A DNA stretch of 64,000 nt from Undaria pinnatifida (Eukaryota > Sar > Phaeophyceae > Laminariales > Alariaceae): positions 10,624,790 to 10,688,789 of the forward strand of contig JABAKD010000027.1 of NCBI GenBank assembly GCA_012845835.1. The letters run 5' to 3'. This document shows positions 49,901 through 61,900 of the stretch, piece after piece. The notes under the pieces were generated by a model that saw only the letters and a program-made list of their open reading frames with translations, was not told the DNA's origin and did no database searches. The position numbers were made by a program, and so were the translations under genes. Positions within the stretch are counted from its first letter, which is position 1; each line of letters starts with the position of its first letter.

Positions 49901-52900
49901 CCCACAAATTTCAATACCATGATGGCCAGACCCAGACTTCAGTCTCTTGGGCAGGACGTGCCCCCCCCTCCCCCCCCGTCCCCCCCCCCCCCCCCCCCCC
50001 CCCCCCTCCCCACATCCCCCCTCCCCCCGGTCGCTTAGAGATGCTGACGGTGGATGATGCAGCCGCGTCCTTTGCGCGTCGCGCTGGAGCTCTGCGTCTC
50101 TCGCTCTCATGCCAGTTTCGCATGACCAACTCGGCTCCCTCCTCTACTTGTCGAAAATATCTGCCGGCCTTCTGAGCAGCCTTCGAAATATAATCTAAAG
50201 CCCGACATATCCTCCTTCAGATGCACCAATCAGTCCTTCTCTTGCCCCCTTGAAAAGCTCTAACCCCCAACAAGCTCCCCAAACATGACACTCTGTGGCA
50301 GACGCTCCTGCCCCACACGTGCTACTAATCCCGCAAACAGCATCAAATTCGTCGAAATCACGGCTGACGTCCCTTGAATATGTTTCATAAAATATCCTCC
50401 GTTTGCGCAATATCGCCTCTATGCTCTTGGAAGATGTCTTGGTAAGCGCGTCGGCGTACGATAGGGTGTGGTCGTCTCGTTTCCGCCATCCGAGGCATCG
50501 GAGGGGCATAGCCTGGTGAACCCATCGTATCCTGTTATGGTCAGGCTTGTTCGGGCTCCAAGTCATCCAACCGTAGAGTATTGTCTCGACCGTCTCGGCT
50601 TTGAGCGACCGCACCTTCAACCGTAAGCGCACACCCGGTAGATCATAGATTTCCATCTTGTACAGCTGGAAGCACTCCGAGGCCCTCTGAAAACGTCGCG
50701 TTATGACAATGATAATTTAGCTGTCTGCGGTGACAGCTCCGCCCAAGTACACAGACTCCATCGATTGTTTGTATAACTGGCCGGCTGCATTGATGGTGAG
50801 CAACACCTTCCCCCCGCCTTTGATTTGCAGGCACATGATATATGTTTTCGCCTCGGGGACAGCACGCCCAAACGTCGAGCACGCAGTCACGATCACTGTC
50901 GTCATCCTCTCCAGCCCTTGTGATGATCGCGACACTACGCCCGCATCGTCAGCGTACAGCACTCTCGATACTCTCTGCACCTCCTCCTCCTTCCCCCTCC
51001 GCCCGCCGACTTTGCCTGTGCGTGAAGTGCCGTTCCTCTCACCTTTCTGCTTCTTTCGGTGGAGCTGCACCATACCGTCCGAGGTTGCTGCATCAGCGAG
51101 TAAGCGTTTCTCGGCCACACGCAGTACCGCCGTAAAAAACATATTGAACAGCAGTGATGCGAGCACGCATCCTTGCCTGAGACCTTAGTCCACGTCGAAC
51201 TTATACGAACAAATTCCATCATCCAACCGCACGCATGCTTCCATGCCGTCGAGGAAACTGCGGATGATGGCCACCATTCTCTCGGTGACACGCACGAGCA
51301 AGGACATCCCATACAAAAGGATTCGGTCGTCGGAGTTATATGCTTGGGCAAGATCGATCAAGCACAATTACAAGGGAGTTTCCGTCTTCCGCGCCAGTTC
51401 CTGCAGTCGTCGTACTACGAACATCATGCCAACCGTGAAGCGTTAGGGTCTGAACTTACACGGTTCCTCCGGCAGAATTTTTTCGCGTTCGCAATAATCA
51501 CTCAGGCGATCCGCGATGACTTTGAGGAGTACATTGCCGGCGTGATCCACGAGAGAGATGACACGATAATTGCCAAACTCAGTCCGGTCTTTCTTCTTGT
51601 GAAGCACCTTAGTCGTTGCATATTTCCATTGTTGCGGCACGCCACCTCCTCTCCACACAGTGACGATGACATCGTCCAACGTTCCAAGAGTGAACAATTC
51701 TCGTTTGTCGTCCAAACCTCCGAGAGCTCGGCCTGGAGACCATCGGGCCCTACCGCTGTTCGGTTCGCCAACGCACGGAACGCCTCCTCTACTTCGTACC
51801 TAGACCGGACATCGTCCAGCGGTCTGCATGGAGGCCACTGCGTAAGCTTGTCCACAATGCTCGGGTCGAGGGTCGGCGACAGTAGTCCCGAAGGAAATCC
51901 CATAGGATCCCGTGGGACATCCATCCCATACCAAGCTCCGTAGAACGGCAGTCCCATGGGACGTCCCATAGGATGACCCATGGGAATCTTCATCTCGTGG
52001 AATGTCTGATATCACCTCCCACGGCATGGACGACACCACTCGGATCATCCCAAACTTCATTCGAGACCATCCCATCATTCATCTCATGGGACATCCCACG
52101 GGATCAACGGCTCCCCGTGGGCATGGGACGTAATATCCCATGGGGGTATCCCGCGACATGAAAACCTCTCATGAGCAATCCCATGAGACATCGAGTGGGT
52201 CCTATGCGATCCCATGTGATGGACGACCTTTCACGAGCTTGATTGAGACCCGTTGTCCCATGGGATATCTCCTGAATAAATGACCTCCCATGGGCATCAC
52301 ATTCGATGCGATATGGGATATATCTCCTTGCATGATAGACATCCTAATGGAAGTACCAATTGAGTTAAGGGGCATCCTAGTCGATGCATCGTGAGACGTT
52401 CATAGGATGCTCGATATCCGATTGAAGTAATATGGATCATTCTGTGGATCTTCCTATGGGACAGCCCATAGGATGCTTGGAATCCCCATGATTCATCCTA
52501 TGGTAAGTATTGAAAGACTACGGGACGTCCTGTGGGACTGATGATGGGAAGGATCACTGGACATTTCCTTGAATGCTGTCCATCCCATGGTTCATCCCAT
52601 GTGAAGCTTAATATGCCATAGTATATTCTATACGTTGTCCTATGGATATACAAAACGGACGTCCCATAGGCTCTCAAATGGGATATCCCAGAGATTTACC
52701 CATGGTACTATATATCCCATGGGATCTCCCATGGCGGCTTCCGACCAGGTATGAGATGCCCCACAATAATGACCAGACGACCCATGGGATGTTGCATTTC
52801 CCATCGGGCGTCCTATGGAGCTTCCTATGCACTATCGCGCAGTACACGATGGAAATTATCCATGGATGACCCATAGGATGCTAAAGGATATGCCCATGAA

Positions 52901-55900
52901 ATGGCAAGGACAATGGGACACTCACACTTACACGGGACGTCCCATGAGACGCCGTGAACAGCCGATGCAACAAACGAATTCATTGGGATATCGCACAGGA
53001 TCCTATTGAACAATCCATGCGAGGATCGTTGCTACTGTGCGAGGTCCCATGCTTGTCGTCGGACACCTACGGAACATCACATTAGACGCCCAATCGAACG
53101 TCCCACAGGAGTCGAAGCAATTACGATAGAGATTCCTGACGTTCATATCAATATATGGCAGGAATGAATAATCGTTTGTACTGGGTAGTCGTGTCATCAG
53201 ATTGGGACATGGTGTCCGGTGCCATGTCAAAAATATAAGTGCCGACGCATCATACCACTCAGGTAGAATTGTGTGATATATTTTTCATCATGAATAAAAG
53301 TACCCTCCAGCTAGCTGTGAGATCGAAGATTTCGTCTAAACTCACATTTTCAAGCTGTGCGTGATACTCCGATTGCTCGTATTACCGAGGGTGTGTGTTT
53401 ATTTAGGATTTACGTCGGGGACTCCGCTTTGAACCCAAGTGTAACATGTGCACCAGGTTCAACAGGGTATTGGCAATCAACATGTGGAGGAAATAAATAA
53501 TATCCGTTTTTGAGGGGGACAGAAAATGACGGTTGTGGAATGGAGGCATCAGCTTATCATGTATATCCTGTGAGACTTACGTATAACAGGTGAGTGGAGG
53601 GTGGAGTTTCTAGACGGGGGTGTTGAAAAGGTTTGGGGGGGGGGAATTCGTGCGTGGAAAACCTAAACCCGCTTTTTAGGGTGACAAAATCTAGCGGCCG
53701 TGGAAGGAATACATCATTATATCGTGTACGTCTTGTAAGTCGTATCGCCGGTGAGCGGAGGGCGGGGAGGGGAAGGGTAAAAGGGAGGGGAGTGGGGCGG
53801 GACAAGGGGGGGCGGGGGGTGGTCATTACCTTCCTTTGTGGTGAGTTGTGGTCATCCTTGCACCCTGGAACTATTGGCAGAGGGGTCACGTTTTGAGACT
53901 TCTTTTTCAGTGAGTGGCTAGAGGCCACTCGCGGAAGTGCCCCCCCCAGTTCGTTTGGGGTGCTTTTTTTTCCGGCGATAAGAATCCGCAATGGAAGCGT
54001 AAGCTGCGCTGCGCCTACCAAATCTCGCCTGGAGTATACCTTCGCCCATGAGGTAGAGTGTCACTCGTCGAGTGACTCTAAGACAGCCATGAAAAAGGGG
54101 TTTCCCTACCTAGAGTGGCCTTGTTCTATACCTCGTATCTTCCAGTACAGCAGTACTATATGGCAGATAAGGTGTACAGTATATTTTCCATGTACGCATT
54201 ACACAGTATACCTGGTAGCCAATACGTTGACCATGTACAGTAGAATACACCTCTGGAAACCTTCTGGAGTGGATGTATTAGAGCCGTTTATAACGACCAA
54301 AATAAGAATCTAAAAGCTTGCCATTATGAGAAGAACAGGTTCGCAACACCCTCCAAACAATACTTCAAAACCTTCGATCGCGAAACACTGCACATTTGAC
54401 AAGTGTTTGGAAATATTCATCAAGTTGTCTCGCCATCGCGTTCTCAGATTTTATACAAACCCCTCACAACGGCGGTTTGACCCAACAGCAAGACGACACT
54501 CTCTGTAGGGAAAAGTTCTGGCATGGGAAGGACTCCAGGCACAACCGGTGTACCTCAGAGGTTGGGAGTCGGCAAAATTCGCCCATGAAAAACAAGGGCG
54601 GCTGCTCTTTGTGATGATTGGTCCGCACCCGCTCAAAACGACGCTCATCATGTGGCATCCAAATGGGGCGAACAGCCAGTGTCACCAGTCCTATCATAGC
54701 TCCTGCCAATGACACCGTATATCCTCCGTACCCCCCGCTATTGCAGACGTTACAGCATATCTAGGGTAGGGTCTCGTGTGGTGGTCTGGTTGTTGCAACC
54801 ATGCGTTGGCGTTCTTGGCCTAAATTGGCAATTTGAACGTCTAATCTAACTTTCGAAAAACTTGCCAACGAAGGGGAACGGAAATGCCAAAAGAAACGTT
54901 TGACGAGTTTTTTGTTATTTCAGCAAGCCCAAATGTCAACAACTTGATCAATTTACAGGAAACTTGGCAAAAACGTGTCGTGAGAAAAGCCTGTATTTAC
55001 GGGTTTTCGTGGTGACGACGCAGCTCCAAAAAGATGAACATGGTCACTTCGTGCCAGTTTTCGCCTCCATTACCGTTATCATTATCATTATCGCCGTTTT
55101 GGGTTTTTCATACTTGTAACTAACAAAAAATCGTCCTTGTTACCTTTATGGAAGGCATTTTAGCCTGATGGTACCGGACACTTTGTGGATTCGATATCCA
55201 GCACTACTAGCTGCGACTCATGGCGAGGCAGGTCCTCATTGTTGGGGCGTTTGTCGGAGCGGTGACTAACTCGTTGACTCGAGACGCGGAAATATATTTC
55301 AAGGACGATTGACATGTACAGTACAGCACTAAAACGACGGTGGGTACGCACAGTATAATCAGGATCACATGCCGGTTAAACTTATAGTCGTTTTCAAGCA
55401 TTCTTTCAAAGCGTGTTTGCTCGCGTACATACCTGGGCTTGGACCCTCCGAGCGTGGGTTTACAGCTGAAGGCCCGGAAGAAGGAACGGGTGTCGGAATT
55501 GGAACACCGGCCGGTTGCTCGGGGGTAGACGGACTCGTTGTAAAAAACAAGTTCGGAGGAGATGCGGGCACGTTCGTTGGTGATGCCGTTGGCCCTGGAA
55601 TCGATTGTCGGGGAGAGAAACGTCCACCCGAGGCATACGAATTATAAGCTGTCAGGGGTTACATCGAGTTCCACGTGCCTCAATATTATCCACATAATCC
55701 CACGTTCGCGAAGTTTTCGGAGGCGGTTAGTCCGGACAAGGAGGACCAAACTTCGAGGACAGTCCATACTCGTCGAGACGTGTGCCTCCGAGCGGTAAAC
55801 AATCGGATGACCTCTGTATTGGGGAGGAAACATTCAAGGGCCACTGCCCTGTAACGTACTATAACTGTGATGTGTACAATTTTTGAAATCAGGAACATCT

Positions 55901-58900
55901 CCCGTTTGAACCAAAAGTCTTTCCACAGCACTCCAATGCCTTGAACCTCGCCGTAAGTATTCGCGATGAACAGCGTCACGGGGCAAGACTGATATTTTGT
56001 CTGAAATCTCTTTCCGATAGCATAAATGAGCTCCCTAGCGAGTGACTCTTTCTGTTCAACAATGAGCTCGCTTCTGCTCGCGCATATACCTGAAGTTGGA
56101 CCCTCCATGTGTGGGGCCATGGTTCAAGGTCCGAGTAACGAAGAACGATTCAACGTCCAACAACATTCGTGAACATGACAGTATTCTCGAACGGTATAGC
56201 CAACAATACGGGCCGTTTGGACACCTAGATCAACAGCGAACCCATGTGGCTATCGACCTGCTACATAGCAACTGCTGAATATTCAGGCATTGCTACCGGG
56301 GGCATCCCGCGTACTAGCGCAAAAGAGTGTGAATAATGTTCTTAGTCTGTTCTTCCCGGACTACACGCGCACCAACCTGCACTTGGACCTTTGGAGGGTG
56401 TGTCCGCAGTTGAAGGCCCGGGAGAGGCAACTTCCGTCGGTCTTGGAATATCAGTCGGCTGCGCTGTTGGAGATGCAGTTGGTGCCGATGTACTAAACGG
56501 AGTCGGAGTATATGTGGGAAGCACCGTTGGGGATGCTGTTGGCCCTGGAATCGATTGTTGGGGAATCGGGATCGAGGGGAGGCGTGCAAATCAGGCGTCG
56601 TAAGCGACTTTACTCAAACGAATTACATGTCCCACACCCTACCTATATCCACAACTCGAAACCAAACAATGGCGAAACTGGTGCGCGCTGACACACGGAG
56701 GAGCAGGTCCTCATCATTGGGATATGTGTCGGGGCGGTGACGTTTCGTTGACTCTGCCACTCGAAAATTGGCCGGATGCATCCCGCGTACCAGCACAATA
56801 AAGTGTGAACAATATTCCTAGCCTGTGCTTCTTCGACTTTCCGCGCACAAACCTGCACTTGGACCTTTGGAGGGCGTGTCCGCAGTTAAAGGCTCGGGAG
56901 AGGCAACCCTTGTCGGCCCTGGAGTATCCGTCAGTTGTGCTGTTGGAGATGCAGTTGGTGCCGATGTATTAAAGGGAGTCGGAGTATATGTGGGAAGAAG
57001 CGTTGGGGATGCTGTTGGCCCTGGAATCGATTGTTGGGGAATAGGGATCAAATCAAAGGAAGGCGTACGAATCAGCCGTCGTAAGCGACTTTACTCAAAC
57101 GAATTACATGTCCCACACCCTACCTATATCCTCAACACTCGAAACTAAAAAGTTGTAAATCAGGTGCGCGCTGACACACGGAGGGGCAGGTCCTCATCAT
57201 TGGGACATGTGTCGGAGGGATGACAATTTTGTTGACTCTGCGATGCGGTGATTGGCTAGTGGCATCCTGCGTACCGGGACAATAAAGTGTAAACAGTATT
57301 CCTAGGCCGTGCTTCCCCGACTGCACGCGCACAAACCTGCACTTGGACCTTTGGAGGGCGTGTCCGCAGTTGAAGGCCCGGGAAAGGCAACCCCTGTCGG
57401 CCCTGGAGTACCCGTCGGTTGTGCTGTTGGAGATGCAGTCGGTGCCGATCTATTAAAGGAAGTCGGAGTATATGTGGGAGGCATCGTTGGGGATGCTGTT
57501 GGCCCTGCAATCGATTGTTGGGGAAGTGGGGATCAAAAGGAGGCATACGAATCAGCCGTCGTCAGAGACTTTACTCAAACAAATTCCATGTCCCACACCC
57601 TACCTATATCCCAACCACTCGGGCCCCCTGAACCATCTGCATTTTTGGTGGAAGATCCTAGAAGCTTCTATGGAAGCTTTCATCGCTTCCATGGAAGCTT
57701 CCATCCTCTCCATGAAAGCATGAAATCTTTCATAGAAGCTGCCATGCCGTAGAGGCGTCCGCGGAAGCTTCCACGGAGTCAACTGCCATGGAAGCTTCCA
57801 CGGAGGCGACTTCCACGGAATTTTCCATTCAAGCATCCGCGGAAGCAATTTTCACGGAATCTCCCATAAAAGCTTCTACGGGGGCAACTTCCACGGAAGC
57901 TTCCACGGAAGCAACTTCCACGGAAGCTTCCACCGAAGCAACTTCCACGGAAGCTTCCACCGAAGCAACTTCCACGGAAGCATCCTGCGCGGAAGCTTCC
58001 ATGAAAGCTTTCACGGAAGCAACTTTCACAGAATCGTCCAGAGACGCTTTCGCGGAAGCAACTTCCACGGAAGCTTTCACGGAAGCAACCTGACCTCAAC
58101 CCTGAACCTAAATCTAACACGAACCCTTACCCCAACCTTACATGGAAGTTACTTTCATTACCTCCATGCAAGCCTTCATTACTTCCACGTAAGCTTCCAT
58201 AACTTCCATGAAAGCTTCCATGGGAGATTTGTGGAAGTTTCTTCCATGGAATCTTCCGTGGAAGCTTTCGTCGAAGCTCCCGTGGAAGTTACTTCCGTGG
58301 AAGCTTCAATAACTTCCGCGAAAGCTTCCATTATTTCCACGAAAGCTTCCATGGACGAGGTTTGGAAGTTGCTTGTATGGAAGCTTTTGTGGAAGCTTTT
58401 GTCACAGTTCCCGTGGAAGTAACTTCTGTAGATTCTTAAATATATTCCATAATTTCCATGGAAGCTTTCATGGAAGCTTTCGTGGAAGCTCCCGTGGAAT
58501 GTACTTTCACGGAAGCTTTCATATATTTCATATCTTCAATGGAAGCTTCTACGAAAGCTTGCGGAAGCTCCCATAAAAGCTTCCGCGGACGATGTTTCTG
58601 TGGAAGCTTTCATATATTCCATATCTTCTATAAAAGCGTCCACGGAAGCTTCCGTAAAGACTTCCGTGGACGTTGCTTCCATGAAAGCTTCCATAACTTC
58701 CGCGAAATATTCCATTGCTTCCATGAAAGCTTCCATGGAAGATTTGTGGAAGTTTCATTAAATGGAATCTTCCGTGGAAGCTTTCGTCGAAGCTCCCGTG
58801 AAAGTTACTTTCATGAAGGCTTTCCATATCTTCCATGGAAGCTTCTATGGAAGATTCAATGAAAGCTTCCGCGGACGTTACTCCCCAAAGCTTCCAAAAC

Positions 58901-61900
58901 TTCCGCGAAAGCTTCAATTACTTTTATGAAAGCTTCCATGAAAGATTAGTGGAAGTTACTTCCATGGAAGCTTTCGTGGAAGCTTTCGTCGACGATCCCG
59001 TGGAAGATACCTTTGTGATTCATATCTTCCATATCTTCCATGAAAGCTTCCGCTGAATTTTCCACGGAAGCAACTTCCACGGCTGCTTCCACGGAAGCAA
59101 CGTCCATGGAAGCCTCCACGGACGCAACTGCCGCGGGAGCTTCCACGGAAGAAACTACCACGGAATCTTCATTTAAGCTTTCACGGAAGCAATTTCCACA
59201 GAAGCTCCGATGAAAGCTTCCACGGCAGCAACTTTCGCAAAAGCTTCCACGAAAGCATCCGCGGAAACAACTTCCACGGAAGCTTCCACGAAAGCAGCTT
59301 CGACGGAAACAACCTTCACGAATGCTTCCATGAAAGCTTTTCACGGAAGCAACTTCCATGGAAGCTTTCCCGGAACCAATTACCACGGAAACACCTTCGG
59401 TGAAAGCCTCCAAGAAATCTTTCACGGAAGCTTCCACGGAACCAACCTGACCCTAACCCTAACCCTAAATCTAACCTCAACCTTAACCCTAAGCCTAACC
59501 CTAAGCTTCCATGGAAGTTACTTCCATTACTTCCATGGAAACTTCCACTGCTCCCGGGGAAGCTTTCATTACTTCCATGAAAGCTTTGGTGGAAACTTTC
59601 GTGGAAGCTCCCCTCCACGGAAACTTTCATATCTTCCATATCTTCAATGGGAGCTACGGAGGCTCCTATGAAAGCTTCCGTGGAAGTTACTCCCACGAAA
59701 GCTTCCATTACTTCCTGAAATCTTCAATGGAAGGTTTCGTGGAAGTTACTTCCATGGAAGCTTTCTTGGACGATTTCGTAAAAGCTCCCGTAGACGTAAG
59801 GTCGGTGCAAGCTTTCAGTTCTTGAATATATTTCATGGAGGCTTCTGTGGAAGTCGCTTACATTACCGCTTCCAAAACGTCCGCGAACGCTTCCATTACT
59901 TCCATACAAAGTTGAATGAAACCTTTTGTGGGAGTTTTTTTTATGAAAGCTTTCGTGAAAGCTCCCGCGGAAGTTACTTCCGTGAAAGCATTAATATTTT
60001 CCGCATCTTCCGTGGAAGCTTACATGAAAGCTTTCATGGAGGCTTCTATGAACGCGGTTGCATGTTTCACGCACGAGAGCTTTCATGAGCATCCACGCGA
60101 AATTCAAGTATTGCCCGAGCCCGAACCACTCAAAACTTAAAAGTTGTAAATCAGGTGCGCGCTGACACACGGAGGGGCAGGTCCTCATCATTGGGACATG
60201 TGTCAGACGCATGACAGTTTTGTTGACTCTGCGACGCGGTGATTGGCTAGTGGCATCCTGCGTACCAGCACAATAAAGTGTAAACAGTATTCCTAGGCCG
60301 TGCTTCTCCGACTGCACGCGCACAAACCTGCACTTGGACCTTTGGAGGGCGTGTCCGCAGTTGAAGGCCCGGGAAAGGCAACCCCTGTCGGCCCTGGAGT
60401 ATCCGTCGGTTGTGCTGTAGGAGATGCAGTCGGTGCCGATCGATTAAAGGAAGTCGGAGTATATGTGGGAGGCATCGTTGGGGATGCTGTTGGCCCTGCA
60501 ATCGATTGTTGGGGAAAAGGGGATCAAAAGGAGGCATACGAATCAGCCGTCGTCAGAGACTTTACTCAAACAAATTCCATGTCCCACACCCTACCTATAT
60601 CCCAACCACTTGGGCCCCCTGAACTATCTGCATTTTTGGTGGAAGATCCTAGAAGCTTCTATGGAAGCTTTCATCGCTTCCATGGAAGCTTCCATCCTCT
60701 CCATGAAAGCATGAAACCTTTCATAGAAGCTGCCATGCCGTAGAGGCGTCCGCGGAAGCTTCCACGGAAGCAACTTTCACGGAAGCTTCCACGGAAGCAA
60801 CTGCCACGGAAGATTCCACGGAAGCGACTTCCACGCATTATTCCATTAAAGCATCCGCGGAAGCAATTTCCACGGAAGCTCCCATGAAAGCTTCTGCGGG
60901 GGCAACTTCCACGGAAGCTTCTGCGGAAGCAACTTCCACGGAAGCTTCCACCGAAGCAACTGCCACGGTAGCAACGTGACGGAAGCTTCCATGAAAGATT
61001 GCACGGGAGCAACTTTCACGAAAGCTTCAACAGAAGCTTTCGCGGAAGCAACTTCCACGGAAGCTTTCACGGATGCAACCTGACCTTAACCCTTACCCTA
61101 ACCTTACATGACAGTTACTTCCATTATTTCCATGGAAACTTCCATTGCTTTCGCGAAAGCAATCATTACGTCCGTGGAAACGTTCGTGGAAGCTTTCGTG
61201 GAAGCTTTCGTGGAAGCTTCCATGGAATGTACTTCCACGGAAGCTTTCATATATTCCAAGGAAGCTTCTACGGAGGATCGCGGAAGCCCCCATGAAAGCT
61301 TCTGTTAGAGTTTCTCCTGTGGGAGCATTTATGTATTCCATATCTTCCACGGAAGCTTCAGCGGAAGCTTCCATTAAGACTTCCGTGGAAGTTGCTTCCA
61401 TGAAAGCTTCTATAACTTCCGCGAAAGCTTCCATTACTTCCATGAAAACTTCCATAGAAGATTTGAGGAAGTTACTTCCATTGAAGCTTTTGTGGAAGTT
61501 TTCGTCGAAGCTCCCGTGGGAGTTACTTCCGTTGAATCTTTCAAATCTTTCATATCTTCCATGGAAGCTTTCACAGAAGCTTCTATGAAAGCTTTCGTGG
61601 AAGCTACATCCATGAAAGCTTCCATTACGTTCGCGAGAGCTTCCATTTTTTCTTGAACGCCTCCATGGAAGCTTTTGTGGAAGTTACTTCCATGGATGCT
61701 TCCTTGGAAGCTTTCGTAGAAGCTCCCGTGGAAGTTACGTCGGTGCAAGCGTTCAGTTCTTCCATGCCTTCCGTGGAACCTTCCGTGAAAGTCACTTCCA
61801 TGAAAGCTTCAATAACTTCTGCGAAAGATTCCATTACTTTCATGAAAACTTGAATGGAAGGTTTCGTGGAAGTTACTTTCATGGAAGGTTTGGTGGAAGC

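Larger units (their letters stand above)
38727..55209. repeat. Two tandem 8.2-kb modules (A exon, B exon, insertion)
   Basis: Matching points 38905/47144/55361 (start of the A-exon flank) give offsets of 8239 and 8217 bp. Donors of the B exons are 8250 and 8219 bp apart. Identity appears very high between modules 1 and 2 and continues into a third module until about 55860, where it drops. Confidence 0.85.
48480..55209. mobile_element. hAT-like insertion, module 2 (6730 bp)
   Basis: Left end TAGTATTGGACATGG; the right end, read backwards, is TAGTAGTGCTGGATATCG. Flanks GCTGTGAC (48472-48479) and GCTGCGAC (55210-55217). Almost the same content as the module 1 copy. They share even the GCTGCGAC change in the right flank, so the two were duplicated together after insertion. 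Confidence 0.75.
57660..60060. repeat. GGAAGCTTCC / TTCCATGGAA satellite, copy 1
   Basis: Degenerate 12-24-bp units made of two palindromes, GGAAGCTTCC and TTCC(A)(T/C)GGAA. On the left of each telomere-like core the spacer word is mostly GCAAC; on the right it is mostly GTTAC. The organisation is therefore [GCAAC arm]-telomere-[GTTAC arm], repeated twice. Confidence 0.8.
57621..60123. mobile_element. Satellite-bearing insertion with 8-bp flanking repeats, copy 1
   Basis: Flanked by AACCACTC at 57613-57620 and 60124-60131. Undisturbed versions of the site occur at about 57130 and 63523. The left end GGGCCCCCTGAACCATCTGC and the right end, read backwards (CGGGCTCGGGCAATACTTG), show weak inverted similarity that continues as ATTTTTGGTGG/ATTTCGCGTGG. 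The interior is nearly all GGAAGCTTCC satellite with telomere-like cores. No coding capacity is accepted. The class is uncertain (8-bp duplication fits hAT, P and a few others). Confidence 0.6.

Noticed and set aside
57309-57752. Plus-strand ORFs with [11 protein letters not shown]-type repeats, present at every Array II module
   Set aside because: They are the reverse reading of the PT exons. Splice donors, acceptors and constant phase exist only for the minus strand.
57788-58093. Plus-strand ORF coding [12 protein letters not shown] repeats, and minus SFRGSC ORFs
   Set aside because: They lie wholly in the GGAAGCTTCC satellite, which lacks stops in several frames on both strands. No start context or splice sites.
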